Part shown: piece by piece, positions 44,022 through 53,534 of the stretch
Position numbering within the stretch: position 1 is the first letter of the stretch
Layout of the letters: every line of letters starts with the position of its first letter
Assembly (NCBI GenBank): GCA_963839685.1
Contig: CAWIVS010000010.1
Coordinates: 1-64,000 of the forward strand
Direction of reading: 5' to 3'
From: CADEED01 sp963839685
Lineage (GTDB): Bacteria; Pseudomonadota; Gammaproteobacteria; Steroidobacterales; Steroidobacteraceae
DNA: 64,000 bases
Made by a program: the position numbers and the translations under genes
The notes under the pieces: model-generated
Told to the model about the DNA's origin: nothing
What the model saw: only the letters and a program-made list of their open reading frames with translations
Database searches by the model: none

Positions 44022-44944
44022 GGGAGGGCGGGCGTCACAACGATATTACGGAAAGCGACGCGACCGTTCTCGCTTCCCTGCAGGTAGATAGGACCGGGCA
44101 GTGCCTCGTGGCTGTCGAGCGCGCCGCCGGTGACGCCCGGAATTTCCTTATCTTCGATAAGCGTGACGCCGTCGAGAACGACGGTCACGCGGCGGCCGAC
44201 GAGTGTGACGTCGTAGGTGCGCCAGATGCCGGGCGTATGCGCAGGCATCGGAGACGGCGCCAGGAAACCATACACACCGCCGAGGCTGCGCTCAGCTGCC
44301 TCGGGGTGCGAATCATGCTCGACCTGAACTTCGTAACGGCCGCGCAGATAGATGCCGCTGTTCGCACCCGGCGCCACGTTGAACTCGATGTGCAGCTTGA
44401 AATCCTCGAATTTCCGATCGGTCACCAGCTCGGCGCCGTTACCCAGGCTCACCAGGTTTGCATCCTCGACGCGCCAGGTGATTGCGGCCTTGGGATCACT
44501 CAGGTGCCAGCCGGCGAGGTCGTGGCCGTTGAACAAAGTCACGGGTTTGCCCCAGGCCGGCGCCACCGAGCGAATCAACGCGGGCGCGCGTTCGCCACGC
44601 AGCTTCCACACCGATCCGTCCGGTCCACGCGTCTCGCCTGCGAGCGAATCTTTTTCCAGCCAGGCCTCGAAGACCATGTCGTCCTTGCGACCTTCTTCTT
44701 CCTTCGGCGAGACGAAGCGGATCCGGTTCCCGAGGAACTTCGCCTCGGGAAGAACGCGTGCATGGCCCCAGCGTCCGACCATTCGTACTTGCAGCTTGTC
44801 GCCGGGATTCGATATCTCGAGCCAGGTGGGGTATTCGCGCTCCGGCGCAACGAGAGTGACATCCCAGCGTCCGAGAAAGGGGGTTACGTTGCCCGCGTGC
44901 ACCGCCGCCGACGCCGCGAGCAGCAGGAAAGCCAGATTACGCAC
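44018..44944 (-). CDS. DUF1080 protein, 3-keto-disaccharide hydrolase domain
   Basis: The 308-residue protein has a signal peptide (LAFLLLAASAAVHA), an N-terminal beta-rich, lipocalin-like domain (about 20-135; PFLGRWDVTLVAPE, GPDGSVWKLRG) and a C-terminal DUF1080 concanavalin-like domain (about 140-308; LFNGHDLAGWHLSD, NSGIYLRGRYEVQV, IYLQGSENGRVAFRNI). DUF1080 proteins of characterised systems cleave 3-keto-glycosides made by a 3-dehydrogenase. Its direct neighbours are just such an enzyme (GMC) and a GH30. The N-terminal domain is less common and may bind the glycan. Confidence 0.86.
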   Translation of the reverse strand: MRNLAFLLLAASAAVHAGNVTPFLGRWDVTLVAPEREYPTWLEISNPGDKLQVRMVGRWGHARVLPEAKFLGNRIRFVSPKEEEGRKDDMVFEAWLEKDSLAGETRGPDGSVWKLRGERAPALIRSVAPAWGKPVTLFNGHDLAGWHLSDPKAAITWRVEDANLVSLGNGAELVTDRKFEDFKLHIEFNVAPGANSGIYLRGRYEVQVEHDSHPEAAERSLGGVYGFLAPSPMPAHTPGIWRTYDVTLVGRRVTVVLDGVTLIEDKEIPGVTGGALDSHEALPGPIYLQGSENGRVAFRNIVVTPALP

Positions 44945-46610
44945 GTCGATGTACCCGCTGGTTGAAGTTCTGGAGAAGATACTCCGAGGTCCGCAAGCTG
45001 AAAGTCAGAATGCTGAGCGTCGTCGACTTGTCGGTCGGATTCGGAAACACGCTCGCATCGCAAACGTACAGGTTGGGCACGTCGTGCGTCTGGCCGAAGC
45101 GATTGGTCACGAAGTGTTTCGGGTCGTTGCCCATGCGGCAGGTCCCGGTCTCGTGCAGGCTCCACCCCGGCATGTTGGGTTCGCTCGCCGCGCTCTCGAA
45201 GACACCGCCGGCCGCGCGCAACAACTCCTTGCAACTCTCCTTGGAGTGCTGCCACATCTTGAGCTCGTTCTCGTGCCACTGAAAATGCATCCGCGCCACG
45301 GGGATACCGTACTTGTCGGTCACCTTCGGATCGAGATCCATGTAGTTAGTGGGCGAGGGCAGCGAGGGAGCCTGGATGGAGAAACTGATCGGCGTCGGAT
45401 AGCGGCGCTTGACCTCGCGTTTGTAGGACGAGCCAAAGCCCTCGGCCTGGACCGCATACCACGGGTATTCCGAGCACCCTCCCCACGGGTACACCGAGTA
45501 GCCGTGGACGAATTTCTCCGCGTGCGGTTTCTCGAGATTCTGCCAGCGCGGCATCCAGGCAACCTGACAGTCGCCGACGTTGTCGGGGAAACTGGGCTGC
45601 CCGAGCAACTGCGGCAGGTGGCCGTTCGCCGACTCCCCGTAGAGGTGATCGCACAGATTGCGGCCGAGCTGGCCGCTCGAGTTTGCGATGCCATCCGGCC
45701 AGTGCTTCGACTTCGAATTGAGCATGATCCGCGCGCTCTCCAGGCACGAGGCCGCCACGACCACCGCGCGCGCACCCACTTCGACCTCCTGTCCGGTGTT
45801 GCGGTCGATGTAGGCTACGCCGCTCGCCATCCCGTTCGCGTCGACGAGAATGTTCTTCGCGAGCGCGTTGATACGCAGCTCCAGATTGCCACTGGCCTCG
45901 GCTCCAGGCAGGAAGCGCCAGGGCGTCGAGAAGAACGAACCCGTGTCGCAGCCCGTCGTGCAGGCGCCGCAAAAGTGGCAGGCGGGACTACCCGCGTGGT
46001 TTTGCGTCAATTGCGCAATACGATCCGGCAGGTAGGGCACACCGATCGAATTCGCGCCCTGTTGCAGGATGTGATCGAGGCAGCGGAAATTGAAGGCGGG
46101 CAGGTAGTCGCCGTCGGGATTGCTCGGCCGATTCTGCACGGTGCTCGCGACGCCGATCATGCGTTCGACGCGGCTGTAGTACGGGGCGATCTCCGTGTAT
46201 TCGAGCGGCCAGTCGACACCGGCGCCCGCGAGCGAGGCCGCTCGAAAATCGATATCGCCGAAGCGCGCCGAGGAGCGTCCCCAGAAGTTCGTCTTGCCGC
46301 CCACCGCGAAGCAGCGCGGCCACATCCATTTCGTGCCGGGAGCCGTCGTGAACGGAATCTCGTGTTCCCAGACGCCTTCAACCCACTCGTTATCCATGTA
46401 GCCGTACGACTCGGCGCGTTTCGCCGGATCGCCGAAGCCACGGAACTTCATGTCCCAGGGCTTGCGATGGTGGCGAAAGTCTTTGGCAGGATCGAGCCTG
46501 CGCCCCGCATTGAGTGCGCAGACCTTGAGGCCCGCCCCGGTGAGCGTCTTCAACGCCATGCCGCCGCCGGCTCCCGTTCCGATGACCACGACGTCAAAGA
46601 TCTTTGTCAT
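44937..46610 (-). CDS. GMC-family FAD dehydrogenase, glycoside 3-dehydrogenase-like catalytic subunit
   Basis: The 557-residue protein has an N-terminal FAD fold (VVVIGTGAGGGMALKTL), a substrate domain, a cysteine cluster HFCGACTTGCDTGSF and the C-terminal GMC ending with catalytic His in HETGTCRMG and NPTDKSTTLS. GMC dehydrogenases paired with a gluconate-2-dehydrogenase subunit-3-like protein oxidise sugars, including C3 of glycosides. ATG 46610 is preferred over 46622. The small subunit gene ends five bases before it and the DUF1080 gene overlaps it by eight, so all are cotranscribed. Electron acceptor is probably a c-type cytochrome or quinone not encoded here. Confidence 0.86.
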   Translation of the reverse strand: MTKIFDVVVIGTGAGGGMALKTLTGAGLKVCALNAGRRLDPAKDFRHHRKPWDMKFRGFGDPAKRAESYGYMDNEWVEGVWEHEIPFTTAPGTKWMWPRCFAVGGKTNFWGRSSARFGDIDFRAASLAGAGVDWPLEYTEIAPYYSRVERMIGVASTVQNRPSNPDGDYLPAFNFRCLDHILQQGANSIGVPYLPDRIAQLTQNHAGSPACHFCGACTTGCDTGSFFSTPWRFLPGAEASGNLELRINALAKNILVDANGMASGVAYIDRNTGQEVEVGARAVVVAASCLESARIMLNSKSKHWPDGIANSSGQLGRNLCDHLYGESANGHLPQLLGQPSFPDNVGDCQVAWMPRWQNLEKPHAEKFVHGYSVYPWGGCSEYPWYAVQAEGFGSSYKREVKRRYPTPISFSIQAPSLPSPTNYMDLDPKVTDKYGIPVARMHFQWHENELKMWQHSKESCKELLRAAGGVFESAASEPNMPGWSLHETGTCRMGNDPKHFVTNRFGQTHDVPNLYVCDASVFPNPTDKSTTLSILTFSLRTSEYLLQNFNQRVHRRA

Positions 46611-46615
46611 CGCGC

Positions 46616-47245
46616 TCACCACTTCGCCGGCGGAAGACGTTTGTGCGCCGGATCATCGGTGTGCGGGCACGCGGGCGAATGCGTATGGAATTGCAGTGCA
46701 GGGTTGTCGAGCTCCCGGTAGCCGATTTCACTCGAGTAAAAGCCCATCACCGTAAGCTCGCGAACCCTGCGGAAGAACTCCCGTCCGGTTTCCTCGCCAT
46801 CGCGGTACTTTGCCTTGTAGGCAAGGGGTTCGAGCAGCGCCGCCTGTTCGGTTGCGGTCAATTGGAGAAAAGAGCGCGTAAATTCGCGCTGCGAACGATC
46901 CTGAAGCCAGGCAAGACCGGCGCGCATCGGCGCTTGCTGTTCCGGATCGTGAGCCACCATGAAGTCGACGAATTCGCAGACACCCGCTTCGCGCGCGCCC
47001 GGAGTTTCGTCACTGGGAATGATCAGCTCCGTGAGCCGGCTGATCACGGCAAAGTCCGGCTTTGAAAAGAACTGTGGTGCGTAGCTCTTGGGCGGGGGTG
47101 GCGCGGCATCGCCGGGCGCATGCGCGCCGGCGTAGGCCCAGCGCGTGAAGCCCGGAAAGTGCGACGCCAGCGCTGCGACGCCGATAACGCGCAGGATCTC
47201 CCGGCGCTGTAGTCCTTGTCCTGCCACGCTCTTTCCCCTTGGCAT
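46616..47245 (-). CDS. Gluconate 2-dehydrogenase subunit 3 family protein (small subunit)
   Basis: The 209-residue protein starts with a twin-arginine signal (QRREILRVIGVAALA) and has the helical subunit-3 domain (VISRLTELIIPSDETPGARE, VCEFVDFMVAHDP, TVMGFYSSEIGYRELDNPA). In characterised pairs this subunit carries the catalytic GMC subunit through the Tat pathway and is needed for activity; the GMC protein here has no signal of its own, which fits hitch-hiking export. Together they would oxidise a sugar at a periplasmic site. ATG 47245 places the Tat motif close to the N-terminus. Confidence 0.85.
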   Translation of the reverse strand: MPRGKSVAGQGLQRREILRVIGVAALASHFPGFTRWAYAGAHAPGDAAPPPPKSYAPQFFSKPDFAVISRLTELIIPSDETPGAREAGVCEFVDFMVAHDPEQQAPMRAGLAWLQDRSQREFTRSFLQLTATEQAALLEPLAYKAKYRDGEETGREFFRRVRELTVMGFYSSEIGYRELDNPALQFHTHSPACPHTDDPAHKRLPPAKW

Positions 47246-47323
47246 GGCGCGCCGCGCGCGTCGTCCACCGAGAGTAGCCAAGTGCAACGCAGACAGGCAA
47301 GGACGTAAACTGCCGGCGACTGG

Positions 47324-48226
47324 ATGACTCGCAGGGGTACCGTGAGGCTTCGGCTCGCTCCCAACGCAGTTCGTATCGCGGCGGCGCTGCTCGGCATCGC
47401 CTGTACACAGGCGGTTGCCAGCGCCGAAACGATCTTGTTCGTCGGCAACAGTTTCACCTTTGGCGCCGAATCACCCGTTCAGCACTATCGCCCGGAGACC
47501 GTCACCGACCTGAATCACGACGGCATGGGCGGAATCCCCGCGTTATTCAAGTCGTTCACGAGCCAGGCGGGCTTCGATTACGACGTGAGCCTCGAAACAG
47601 TAGCGGGCGCCAATCTCGACTTTCACTACGAGGAAAAGTCGGCGTTACTGGCGCGCGCATGGGACCACGTGGTGCTGCAGGCTTACAGCACTCTGGATGC
47701 GAATGCACCCGGAGATGCGTCCAAGCTCATCGATTATTCGGCGCGGCTCGCATCCCTGTTTCAGTCCATGAATCCGCGCGTCGACCTGCGCCTGGTTGCG
47801 ACCTGGTCCCGGGCCGACCAAACCTATCTGCAATCGGGGCACTGGTTCGGCCAGCCCATCGAGGCGATGGCCCTGGACGTCAGGGCCGCCTGCGATCTCG
47901 CCGCCAGGCATTCCTTATATACAGTCGCCGTCGTGCCGGTGGGTCAAGCCTGGAATCGCGCCATCCGCAAGGGCGTCGCGGTGCGCAATCCTTATCTGAA
48001 AATACGCCCTGGCCAGATCAATCTCTGGGCGGCCGACGGCTATCACGCCAGCACCTTTGGCTACTACCTCGAAGCGCTGGTGATTTTCGGCAGTGTCACA
48101 GGCCGCGATCCCCGCGTCCTGGGCAGCAACGAGATTGCAGCCGCCGAACTTGGCATCGCGCCCGTCAAGGCCGTCAAGCTCCAAAAGATTGCCTTTGCGA
48201 CGCTCGCGAAAGAGGCCGAGCGATGA
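47324..48226 (+). CDS. SGNH/GDSL-type hydrolase, DUF4886-like, secreted
   Basis: The 300-residue protein has a signal peptide (AVRIAAALLGIACTQAVASA) and an SGNH-type fold: block I serine in FVGNSFTFG at about residue 43, and the C-terminal Asp-His pair in DGYHASTFGYYLEAL. Family members are esterases acting on acetylated sugars or lipids. Its stop overlaps the start of a GH20 gene by four bases, so the two form an operon. Deacetylation of GlcNAc-containing or acetylated glycans next to a hexosaminidase is plausible but unproven. Confidence 0.75.
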   Translation: MTRRGTVRLRLAPNAVRIAAALLGIACTQAVASAETILFVGNSFTFGAESPVQHYRPETVTDLNHDGMGGIPALFKSFTSQAGFDYDVSLETVAGANLDFHYEEKSALLARAWDHVVLQAYSTLDANAPGDASKLIDYSARLASLFQSMNPRVDLRLVATWSRADQTYLQSGHWFGQPIEAMALDVRAACDLAARHSLYTVAVVPVGQAWNRAIRKGVAVRNPYLKIRPGQINLWAADGYHASTFGYYLEALVIFGSVTGRDPRVLGSNEIAAAELGIAPVKAVKLQKIAFATLAKEAER

Positions 48227-50448
48227 ATGGCGGGCGGACAGCCCTGGCGATACTTCTGCTGGCCGTGGCCACATGCGCGGGCGCGCAAGTACCGCCGGCG
48301 GCGGAATTGAACATCGTGCCACGACCCGCGCAGATCAAGATGCGCCCGGGCGTCTTCCTGCTGAGCGGCGAGACTCGTATCGTGGCGGCGGACCAGGAAT
48401 CCCGCCGCATTGCCGGCCTCTTCAATGATTTCCTGCTCGAGCAGCACGGCCTGCGGCTCGAAATCACCTCCGGCCGGCCCCGCACCGCTAACTACATCGC
48501 ATTCAGCCGGGCCGGCGCCGGCGACGCGCCTCCGGAGGGGTACCACCTGGTGATCGGCGCCGACAGCATTCGCGTGACCGGGACAGCGCCGGGTTTGTTC
48601 TACGGCATGCAGACCCTCACGCAGCTCCTGCCGGTGAGGCTCGGCGCGTCGATCGAACTACCCGCGCTCGACATCGAGGATCGACCTCGCTTTGGCTATC
48701 GCGGAGTGTTGCTCGACGTCGGCCGGCATTACTTCTCGGTGGCGTTCCTCAAGAAGTTCCTCGACCTGGCCGCGCAATACAAGATCAACCGCTTCCAGTG
48801 GCATCTCACCGACGATCAGGGCTGGCGCATCGAGATCAAGAAATACCCGAAGCTCACCGCCACGGATGCTGCCGTCAGCGGTGGCGACTCGGCGTTCGTT
48901 GGTTTCTACACGCAGGAACAGGTCAAGGACATCGTCGCCTACGCGCAGGCGCGCTTCATCACGGTGGTACCCGAAATTGAAATGCCCGGGCATTCAGGAG
49001 CCGCGCTCGCCGCCTATCCCGAACTCGGATGCGCGCCTTTCGATCAGGCCGTGGCGTTTTGTCCCAAACAGGAAACTTTCGCCTTCCTCGAGAATGTGCT
49101 GAGCGAGGTGATCACGCTTTTTCCCGGTCCCTACGTGCACATCGGCAGCGACGAGGTGGAGAAGGAGGGATGGCGGCAAAGTCCGGAGGCGCAGGCCATC
49201 ATCGCGCGTGAGGGTTTGAAGGACGAGGATGAGTTGCAAAGCTATTTCGCCCGGCGCATCGAGCGGTTTCTTGATTCCCGGGGGAAGCGCATGATCGGTT
49301 GGGACGAGATTCTGCAAGGAGGCCTTGCGCCACGGACGATCGTGATGTCGTGGCGCGGCGAGGAGGGGGGCATCGAGGCCGCGCGCCAGGATCACGAAGT
49401 CATCATGACGCCGTCCGAGTACACCTACTTCGACTACTACCAGGGCGATGCGCGGCTCGAACCGCTCAGTATTGGCGGATTCATCCCGTTGGAAAAAGCC
49501 TACGCCTATGAGCCGGTGCCGAAGCAGATCGCGAAGGACAAAGAAAAATTCATACTCGGCGCACAAGCCCAGTTGTGGACCGAGTACGTCGCGACTCCCG
49601 AGCATGCCGAGTACATGATGTTCCCGCGTGTGCTGGCCTTTGCGGAGGCGGTCTGGTCGCCGCCGGCGGTCCGGAGCTACGACGACTTCCGGCGCCGGTT
49701 GCCGTATCAGCTCGGTCGCCTCGACAAACAGGACGTGCGCTACCGCATTCCCGAACCCGACGGATTGAAAGACTTCTACACGACCTCGCAAAATCAGGCG
49801 GTCGTCGCTCTGAGGCCGCCCCTTCCTGGCGCGCAAATGTTCTACACGCTCGATGGCAGCGAGCCGTCCGACGCCTCGACGCTCTATCGGGCGCCCCTGC
49901 AGATCGCGCTTCGGCCCGAACAACCGGAATCGCTCAAACTGGTCGTTGTTACCCCGCAGGGCCGGCGCAGCGTCGTCTACGGCGCGACGTTTCTGCGCCG
50001 TGCCTATCTGGAGCCGAAACGCGTTGAGGTGCAACCCCAGCTCGCGTTCGCGCTGTACGACGGGAAATTCGCCAGCGTGCGTGACATCGAGCGCGGCGTG
50101 AACGTGGCCAAGGGAACCACCGAATCACTCGACCTGCAGCAGTTCGGTCGTGCTCTCAATTACGCGGTTCAGTTCGAAGGGTTCCTGAAGATAGATTCCG
50201 ATGACTTCTACCAGTTCGTCGTGCATTCGGACGACGGGGCAGTGCTCGAGATCGACGATGAAGTGGTGGTAGACAATGACGGCAATCACGCGCCGCGAAC
50301 GATCGCCGGCCATGTTCCCCTGCGGCGGGGCTTGCACAAGTTTCGACTGCGTTACTTCCAGGCGGAGGGCGGAGCGTCGCTCGGCGTCAGCTGGGCAAAA
50401 CCAGATGGATCGCTGCAGCCGCTCGAGGGCTCCGTCCTTTACCACTAA
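48223..50448 (+). CDS. GH20 beta-N-acetylhexosaminidase with PA14-like C-terminus
   Basis: From ATG 48223 the protein has 741 residues: signal peptide (LAILLLAVATCAGAQ), GH20b domain (about 25-150), GH20 barrel with the catalytic pair D310-E311 in HIGSDEVEKEGW, a chitobiase-type C-terminal beta domain (about 510-600) and a PA14-like domain at about 610-740 (YQFVVHSDDGAVLEIDDEVVV). It releases terminal GlcNAc or GalNAc from chitooligosaccharides or glycans. The frame is open far upstream within the SGNH gene, but the ATG with the four-base overlap is the natural start. GlcNAc could feed the NagB-like enzyme at 10.8 kb. Confidence 0.9.
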   Translation: MNGGRTALAILLLAVATCAGAQVPPAAELNIVPRPAQIKMRPGVFLLSGETRIVAADQESRRIAGLFNDFLLEQHGLRLEITSGRPRTANYIAFSRAGAGDAPPEGYHLVIGADSIRVTGTAPGLFYGMQTLTQLLPVRLGASIELPALDIEDRPRFGYRGVLLDVGRHYFSVAFLKKFLDLAAQYKINRFQWHLTDDQGWRIEIKKYPKLTATDAAVSGGDSAFVGFYTQEQVKDIVAYAQARFITVVPEIEMPGHSGAALAAYPELGCAPFDQAVAFCPKQETFAFLENVLSEVITLFPGPYVHIGSDEVEKEGWRQSPEAQAIIAREGLKDEDELQSYFARRIERFLDSRGKRMIGWDEILQGGLAPRTIVMSWRGEEGGIEAARQDHEVIMTPSEYTYFDYYQGDARLEPLSIGGFIPLEKAYAYEPVPKQIAKDKEKFILGAQAQLWTEYVATPEHAEYMMFPRVLAFAEAVWSPPAVRSYDDFRRRLPYQLGRLDKQDVRYRIPEPDGLKDFYTTSQNQAVVALRPPLPGAQMFYTLDGSEPSDASTLYRAPLQIALRPEQPESLKLVVVTPQGRRSVVYGATFLRRAYLEPKRVEVQPQLAFALYDGKFASVRDIERGVNVAKGTTESLDLQQFGRALNYAVQFEGFLKIDSDDFYQFVVHSDDGAVLEIDDEVVVDNDGNHAPRTIAGHVPLRRGLHKFRLRYFQAEGGASLGVSWAKPDGSLQPLEGSVLYH

Positions 50449-52157
50449 GCTCCCGCATCCAACTTTCGGTTGCGCGAGATGCCCACCTGCACGTTGCGCC
50501 ACCACTGCGGACCGAGCAGGTCGCCGTGCCTGGCCTTGAATGAATCGAGCAGCTCCGCGGGAATTCCCAGGAATGGAAGCCATTGCTCGGGGAAGATGTC
50601 GTCGGGTCCGACGAAAAACCAGGGCTCCGCGCTGAACTCCTCCTCTTCATTGCTGGCAACCGGCAGATCACGGAAATTGCAATCGCGCAGCGAAGTCACT
50701 TCGTCATAGTCGTAGAAGACCACCTTGCCCTGACTGGTGACCCCGAAGTTCTTGAGCAGCAGGTCGCCGGGAAAGACGTCGTTGCCTGCCAGCTCGCGCA
50801 ACGCGTCGCCGAAGTCGAGCAAGGCACGTTCGGCCGCTGCGGAGTCCGCATCACGCAGGAACAGATCCAGCGGGCGCAGCCTGCGTTCGATGTAGCAGTG
50901 TCCGACGATCAGGTCGTCACCATCGAGCCGGCACACGCTGGCGGACTCGGTCAGCAATTCCTGGAGCAACGCCGGCATGAAACGCGCCTTGGGAAGTCGC
51001 AGCTGCCGATACTCCTGGGCATCGACGAGGCGGCCGACACGATCGTGCTCGAAGACCCACTTGTACTTTTCCATGACCTCGGTGCGCGTCGTATTCTTCG
51101 GCGGGCCGAAGCGGTCACGGATCACCTTGAACACCAGGTCGTGCGAGGGCAGCGTGAAAACGATCATCACCAGTCCGCGCTGACCCGGAGCGTGCACGAA
51201 CACGTCGAAGGATTGGGCCAGGCGGCGGCGCAGGGCGTAGTAACGCTCGGTCTTGCCTTGCTTGGCGCGGCCGAGGATCGTGTAGAGCTCATCCACGGCC
51301 TTGCCTGGCATGAAGGTACGCAGCAGCGACACCGTTGCGCTCACCACCGGCAGGTCGACGTGAAAATAGGAGCGGGTGAACCCGAACAGCGAGCTGATGT
51401 CACTGCGCGCGAGCATCACCGAGTCGATCTTCAGTCCGTCGTCGGAATGACGAAACACGATGACGAATGGCGTGACGCTGCCATCGCCGATCATGCGGCC
51501 GACGATACTGGCCGTGTCGCCGCGAAAGAAGGGCGCGTCGATGACTTCCACCAGTTGTGGTGCGGCACTTAGCCGCCGGCTGTCGAAATGCGGCGTCAAT
51601 TCACGGCAGATATCGCGCGCGAAGCAGTCGACTTCGACAAACAGGCCGGCAAAGGGCAGGTCCGTCAGCAGCTCGCCTACCGCGCGCTGCAGTGATTCGC
51701 CGGCCGGGTAGACGCGGATGGGCACACTGCCCGAGGCGCGACCCGCGGCGGTCGCGGTGAACTCGATCTCCTCATCCACGCCGATCGTTGCGAACACGTC
51801 GCGAGTTATCGAGTTCAGGAACGTCCGGTAGAAGTCGCTGTCCGGGAGGCAGGCGATCTGCAGGTCGAATTGTCGTTTGACCTCGATCCACAGGGCACGC
51901 TCCTGAATGGCGTTGCCCAACGTCTGGCGCACGGCATCGATCGCACGGCTCACGTGCCGTTCGTATAGTTCGATGCGCTGCACGGCGTCCGCGCGTGCGG
52001 CGGGCCAATCGCGTGCCAGGAAATGCCGCGCGGCGCGGCGCGTGATGTGCGCGAACTCAGCGTTGTAGTTTTCGAAGCGCTCACGCAGCTCGGCCGCCAG
52101 CTGCGCTGGCCCGGGCACTACAATGGCGAACGGTGTCGAGTTGGGCTGCGCGCTCAT
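50445..52157 (-). CDS. aceK: Isocitrate dehydrogenase kinase/phosphatase
   Basis: The 570-residue protein is close to the E. coli AceK length (578). It has the bifunctional kinase/phosphatase layout with a regulatory N-terminal half and a kinase-like half (VFVHAPGQRGLVMIVFTLPSHDLVFKVIRDRFGPPK, GDLLLKNFGV, VVFYDYDEV), and ends near RKLDAGA. It inactivates isocitrate dehydrogenase by phosphorylation so that isocitrate flows into the glyoxylate bypass. It follows isocitrate lyase by nine bases, so aceA-aceK form an operon. It is convergent with GH20, overlapping by four bases. Confidence 0.93.
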   Translation of the reverse strand: MSAQPNSTPFAIVVPGPAQLAAELRERFENYNAEFAHITRRAARHFLARDWPAARADAVQRIELYERHVSRAIDAVRQTLGNAIQERALWIEVKRQFDLQIACLPDSDFYRTFLNSITRDVFATIGVDEEIEFTATAAGRASGSVPIRVYPAGESLQRAVGELLTDLPFAGLFVEVDCFARDICRELTPHFDSRRLSAAPQLVEVIDAPFFRGDTASIVGRMIGDGSVTPFVIVFRHSDDGLKIDSVMLARSDISSLFGFTRSYFHVDLPVVSATVSLLRTFMPGKAVDELYTILGRAKQGKTERYYALRRRLAQSFDVFVHAPGQRGLVMIVFTLPSHDLVFKVIRDRFGPPKNTTRTEVMEKYKWVFEHDRVGRLVDAQEYRQLRLPKARFMPALLQELLTESASVCRLDGDDLIVGHCYIERRLRPLDLFLRDADSAAAERALLDFGDALRELAGNDVFPGDLLLKNFGVTSQGKVVFYDYDEVTSLRDCNFRDLPVASNEEEEFSAEPWFFVGPDDIFPEQWLPFLGIPAELLDSFKARHGDLLGPQWWRNVQVGISRNRKLDAGA

Positions 52158-52166
52158 GATGGGCGG

Positions 52167-53459
52167 CTACGAAGCACGAGGCATGAACTGTGCCTCCTCC
52201 GTGCTGCCTTGCATGGCGCCAGTAGAGAACTGCCCCGAGGTAATCGCCATCTGCACCGCATCGAAGTAACCCGTGCCGACGAAGGCCTGGTGACGCGTGG
52301 CGCGATAACCGTCCGCTTCGCGGGCGAACTCGCGTTGCTGGAGCCTGGAATAACCGAGCATGCCGTCGGTGCGATATGCCGACGCCAGTTCGAACATCGA
52401 CAGATTGAGCGCGTGCCATCCTGCGAGGGTGATGAACTGGAAGCGGTAGCCCAGCCCTGCCAGGCGTTCACGCCAGCAACGCATCTCGTCGGGACTCAGT
52501 TTCGACTGCCAGTTGAAGGAAGGTGAGCAGTTGTAGGCCAGCAGCTTGCCCGGATACCGGGCGTGGATGCCTTTGGCGAAGCGGCGCGCTTCCTCAATGT
52601 CGGGCTTGGCGGTCTCGCACCAGATCAAGTCGGCGTATGGCGCGTACGCCAGGCCTCGGGCTATCGCCTGGTCAATGCCGTTCTTCACCTGGAAGAAACC
52701 CTCGGCGCTGCGCTGTCCGGTCAGAAACGACTTGTCGCGCGCGTCGTGATCGGAGGTCAGGAGGTTCGCGGCCTCCGCGTCGGTGCGGGCGATCAGGACG
52801 GTCGGCACACCCGACACGTCGGCGGCCAGGCGCGCGGCCACCAGCTTGTTGATGGCTTCATCGGTCGGCACCAGCACCTTGCCGCCCATGTGGCCGCATT
52901 TCTTTGCGGAGGAGAGCTGATCTTCAAAGTGCACGCCGGCCGCGCCGGCACGAATCATCGCCTTGGTTAGCTCAAAGGCATTCAGGTTGCCGCCGAATCC
53001 GGCCTCGGCATCCGCGATGATGGGCGCCAGCCAGTCGATGCTGCTCTCGCCGTCGAGCGCGTGGATCTGATCCGTCCGCAGCAGCGCATTGTTGATGCGC
53101 TCGATCATCTTCGGCACGGAGTCGACCGGGTACAGGCTCTGATCCGGATACATCTCGCCAGCACTGTTGCCATCGCCGGCGACCTGCCAGCCGGAGCAGT
53201 AGATGGCCTTGAGTCCGGATTGCACCGCCTGCACGGCCTGATTGCCGGTGACGCAGCCGAGGCCTGCGACCACCGGTTCTTCGCTCAGCAGCTTCCAGAA
53301 TTTCTCCGCTCCCAGGCGGGCCAGCGAATGCTCGACGTTTACAGTGCCGCGCAGCCGCACCACGTCGGCGGCCGAGTAGGGACGCTCGATGCCGCGCCAG
53401 CGCGGATGTGTGGTCCATTCGGTATTGAGGCGGTACTGCTGGGCGGTTCGATCGGACAT
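52167..53459 (-). CDS. aceA: Isocitrate lyase
   Basis: The 430-residue protein matches the short proteobacterial AceA form. The signature SAKKCGHMGGKVLVPT contains the catalytic cysteine C188; metal- and substrate-binding residues are in DAEAGFGGNLNAFEL and NCSPSFNWQ. It cleaves isocitrate to succinate and glyoxylate. The gene is divergent from a DUF3612-type regulator; the 111-base gap carries three TTCACA repeats. With aceK downstream and malate synthase G at 55.1 kb the complete glyoxylate shunt is encoded in one place. Confidence 0.96.
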   Translation of the reverse strand: MSDRTAQQYRLNTEWTTHPRWRGIERPYSAADVVRLRGTVNVEHSLARLGAEKFWKLLSEEPVVAGLGCVTGNQAVQAVQSGLKAIYCSGWQVAGDGNSAGEMYPDQSLYPVDSVPKMIERINNALLRTDQIHALDGESSIDWLAPIIADAEAGFGGNLNAFELTKAMIRAGAAGVHFEDQLSSAKKCGHMGGKVLVPTDEAINKLVAARLAADVSGVPTVLIARTDAEAANLLTSDHDARDKSFLTGQRSAEGFFQVKNGIDQAIARGLAYAPYADLIWCETAKPDIEEARRFAKGIHARYPGKLLAYNCSPSFNWQSKLSPDEMRCWRERLAGLGYRFQFITLAGWHALNLSMFELASAYRTDGMLGYSRLQQREFAREADGYRATRHQAFVGTGYFDAVQMAITSGQFSTGAMQGSTEEAQFMPRAS

Positions 53460-53534
53460 GGGCGGACTCCGTGGCGGGTAATTGGCGCTTGCTGCGGCGT
53501 GGGGCCAGAGAGTAGAGTGTTTTGAGGCGATATT

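Noticed and set aside
44352..46721. A 789-codon open frame on the plus strand opposite the GMC dehydrogenase
   Set aside because: It is antisense to a clear GMC protein; GC-rich third positions keep the opposite frame open. It has no family pattern.
48994..50034. A 346-codon frame opposite GH20
   Set aside because: GH20 catalytic motifs lie on the plus strand in the same bases.
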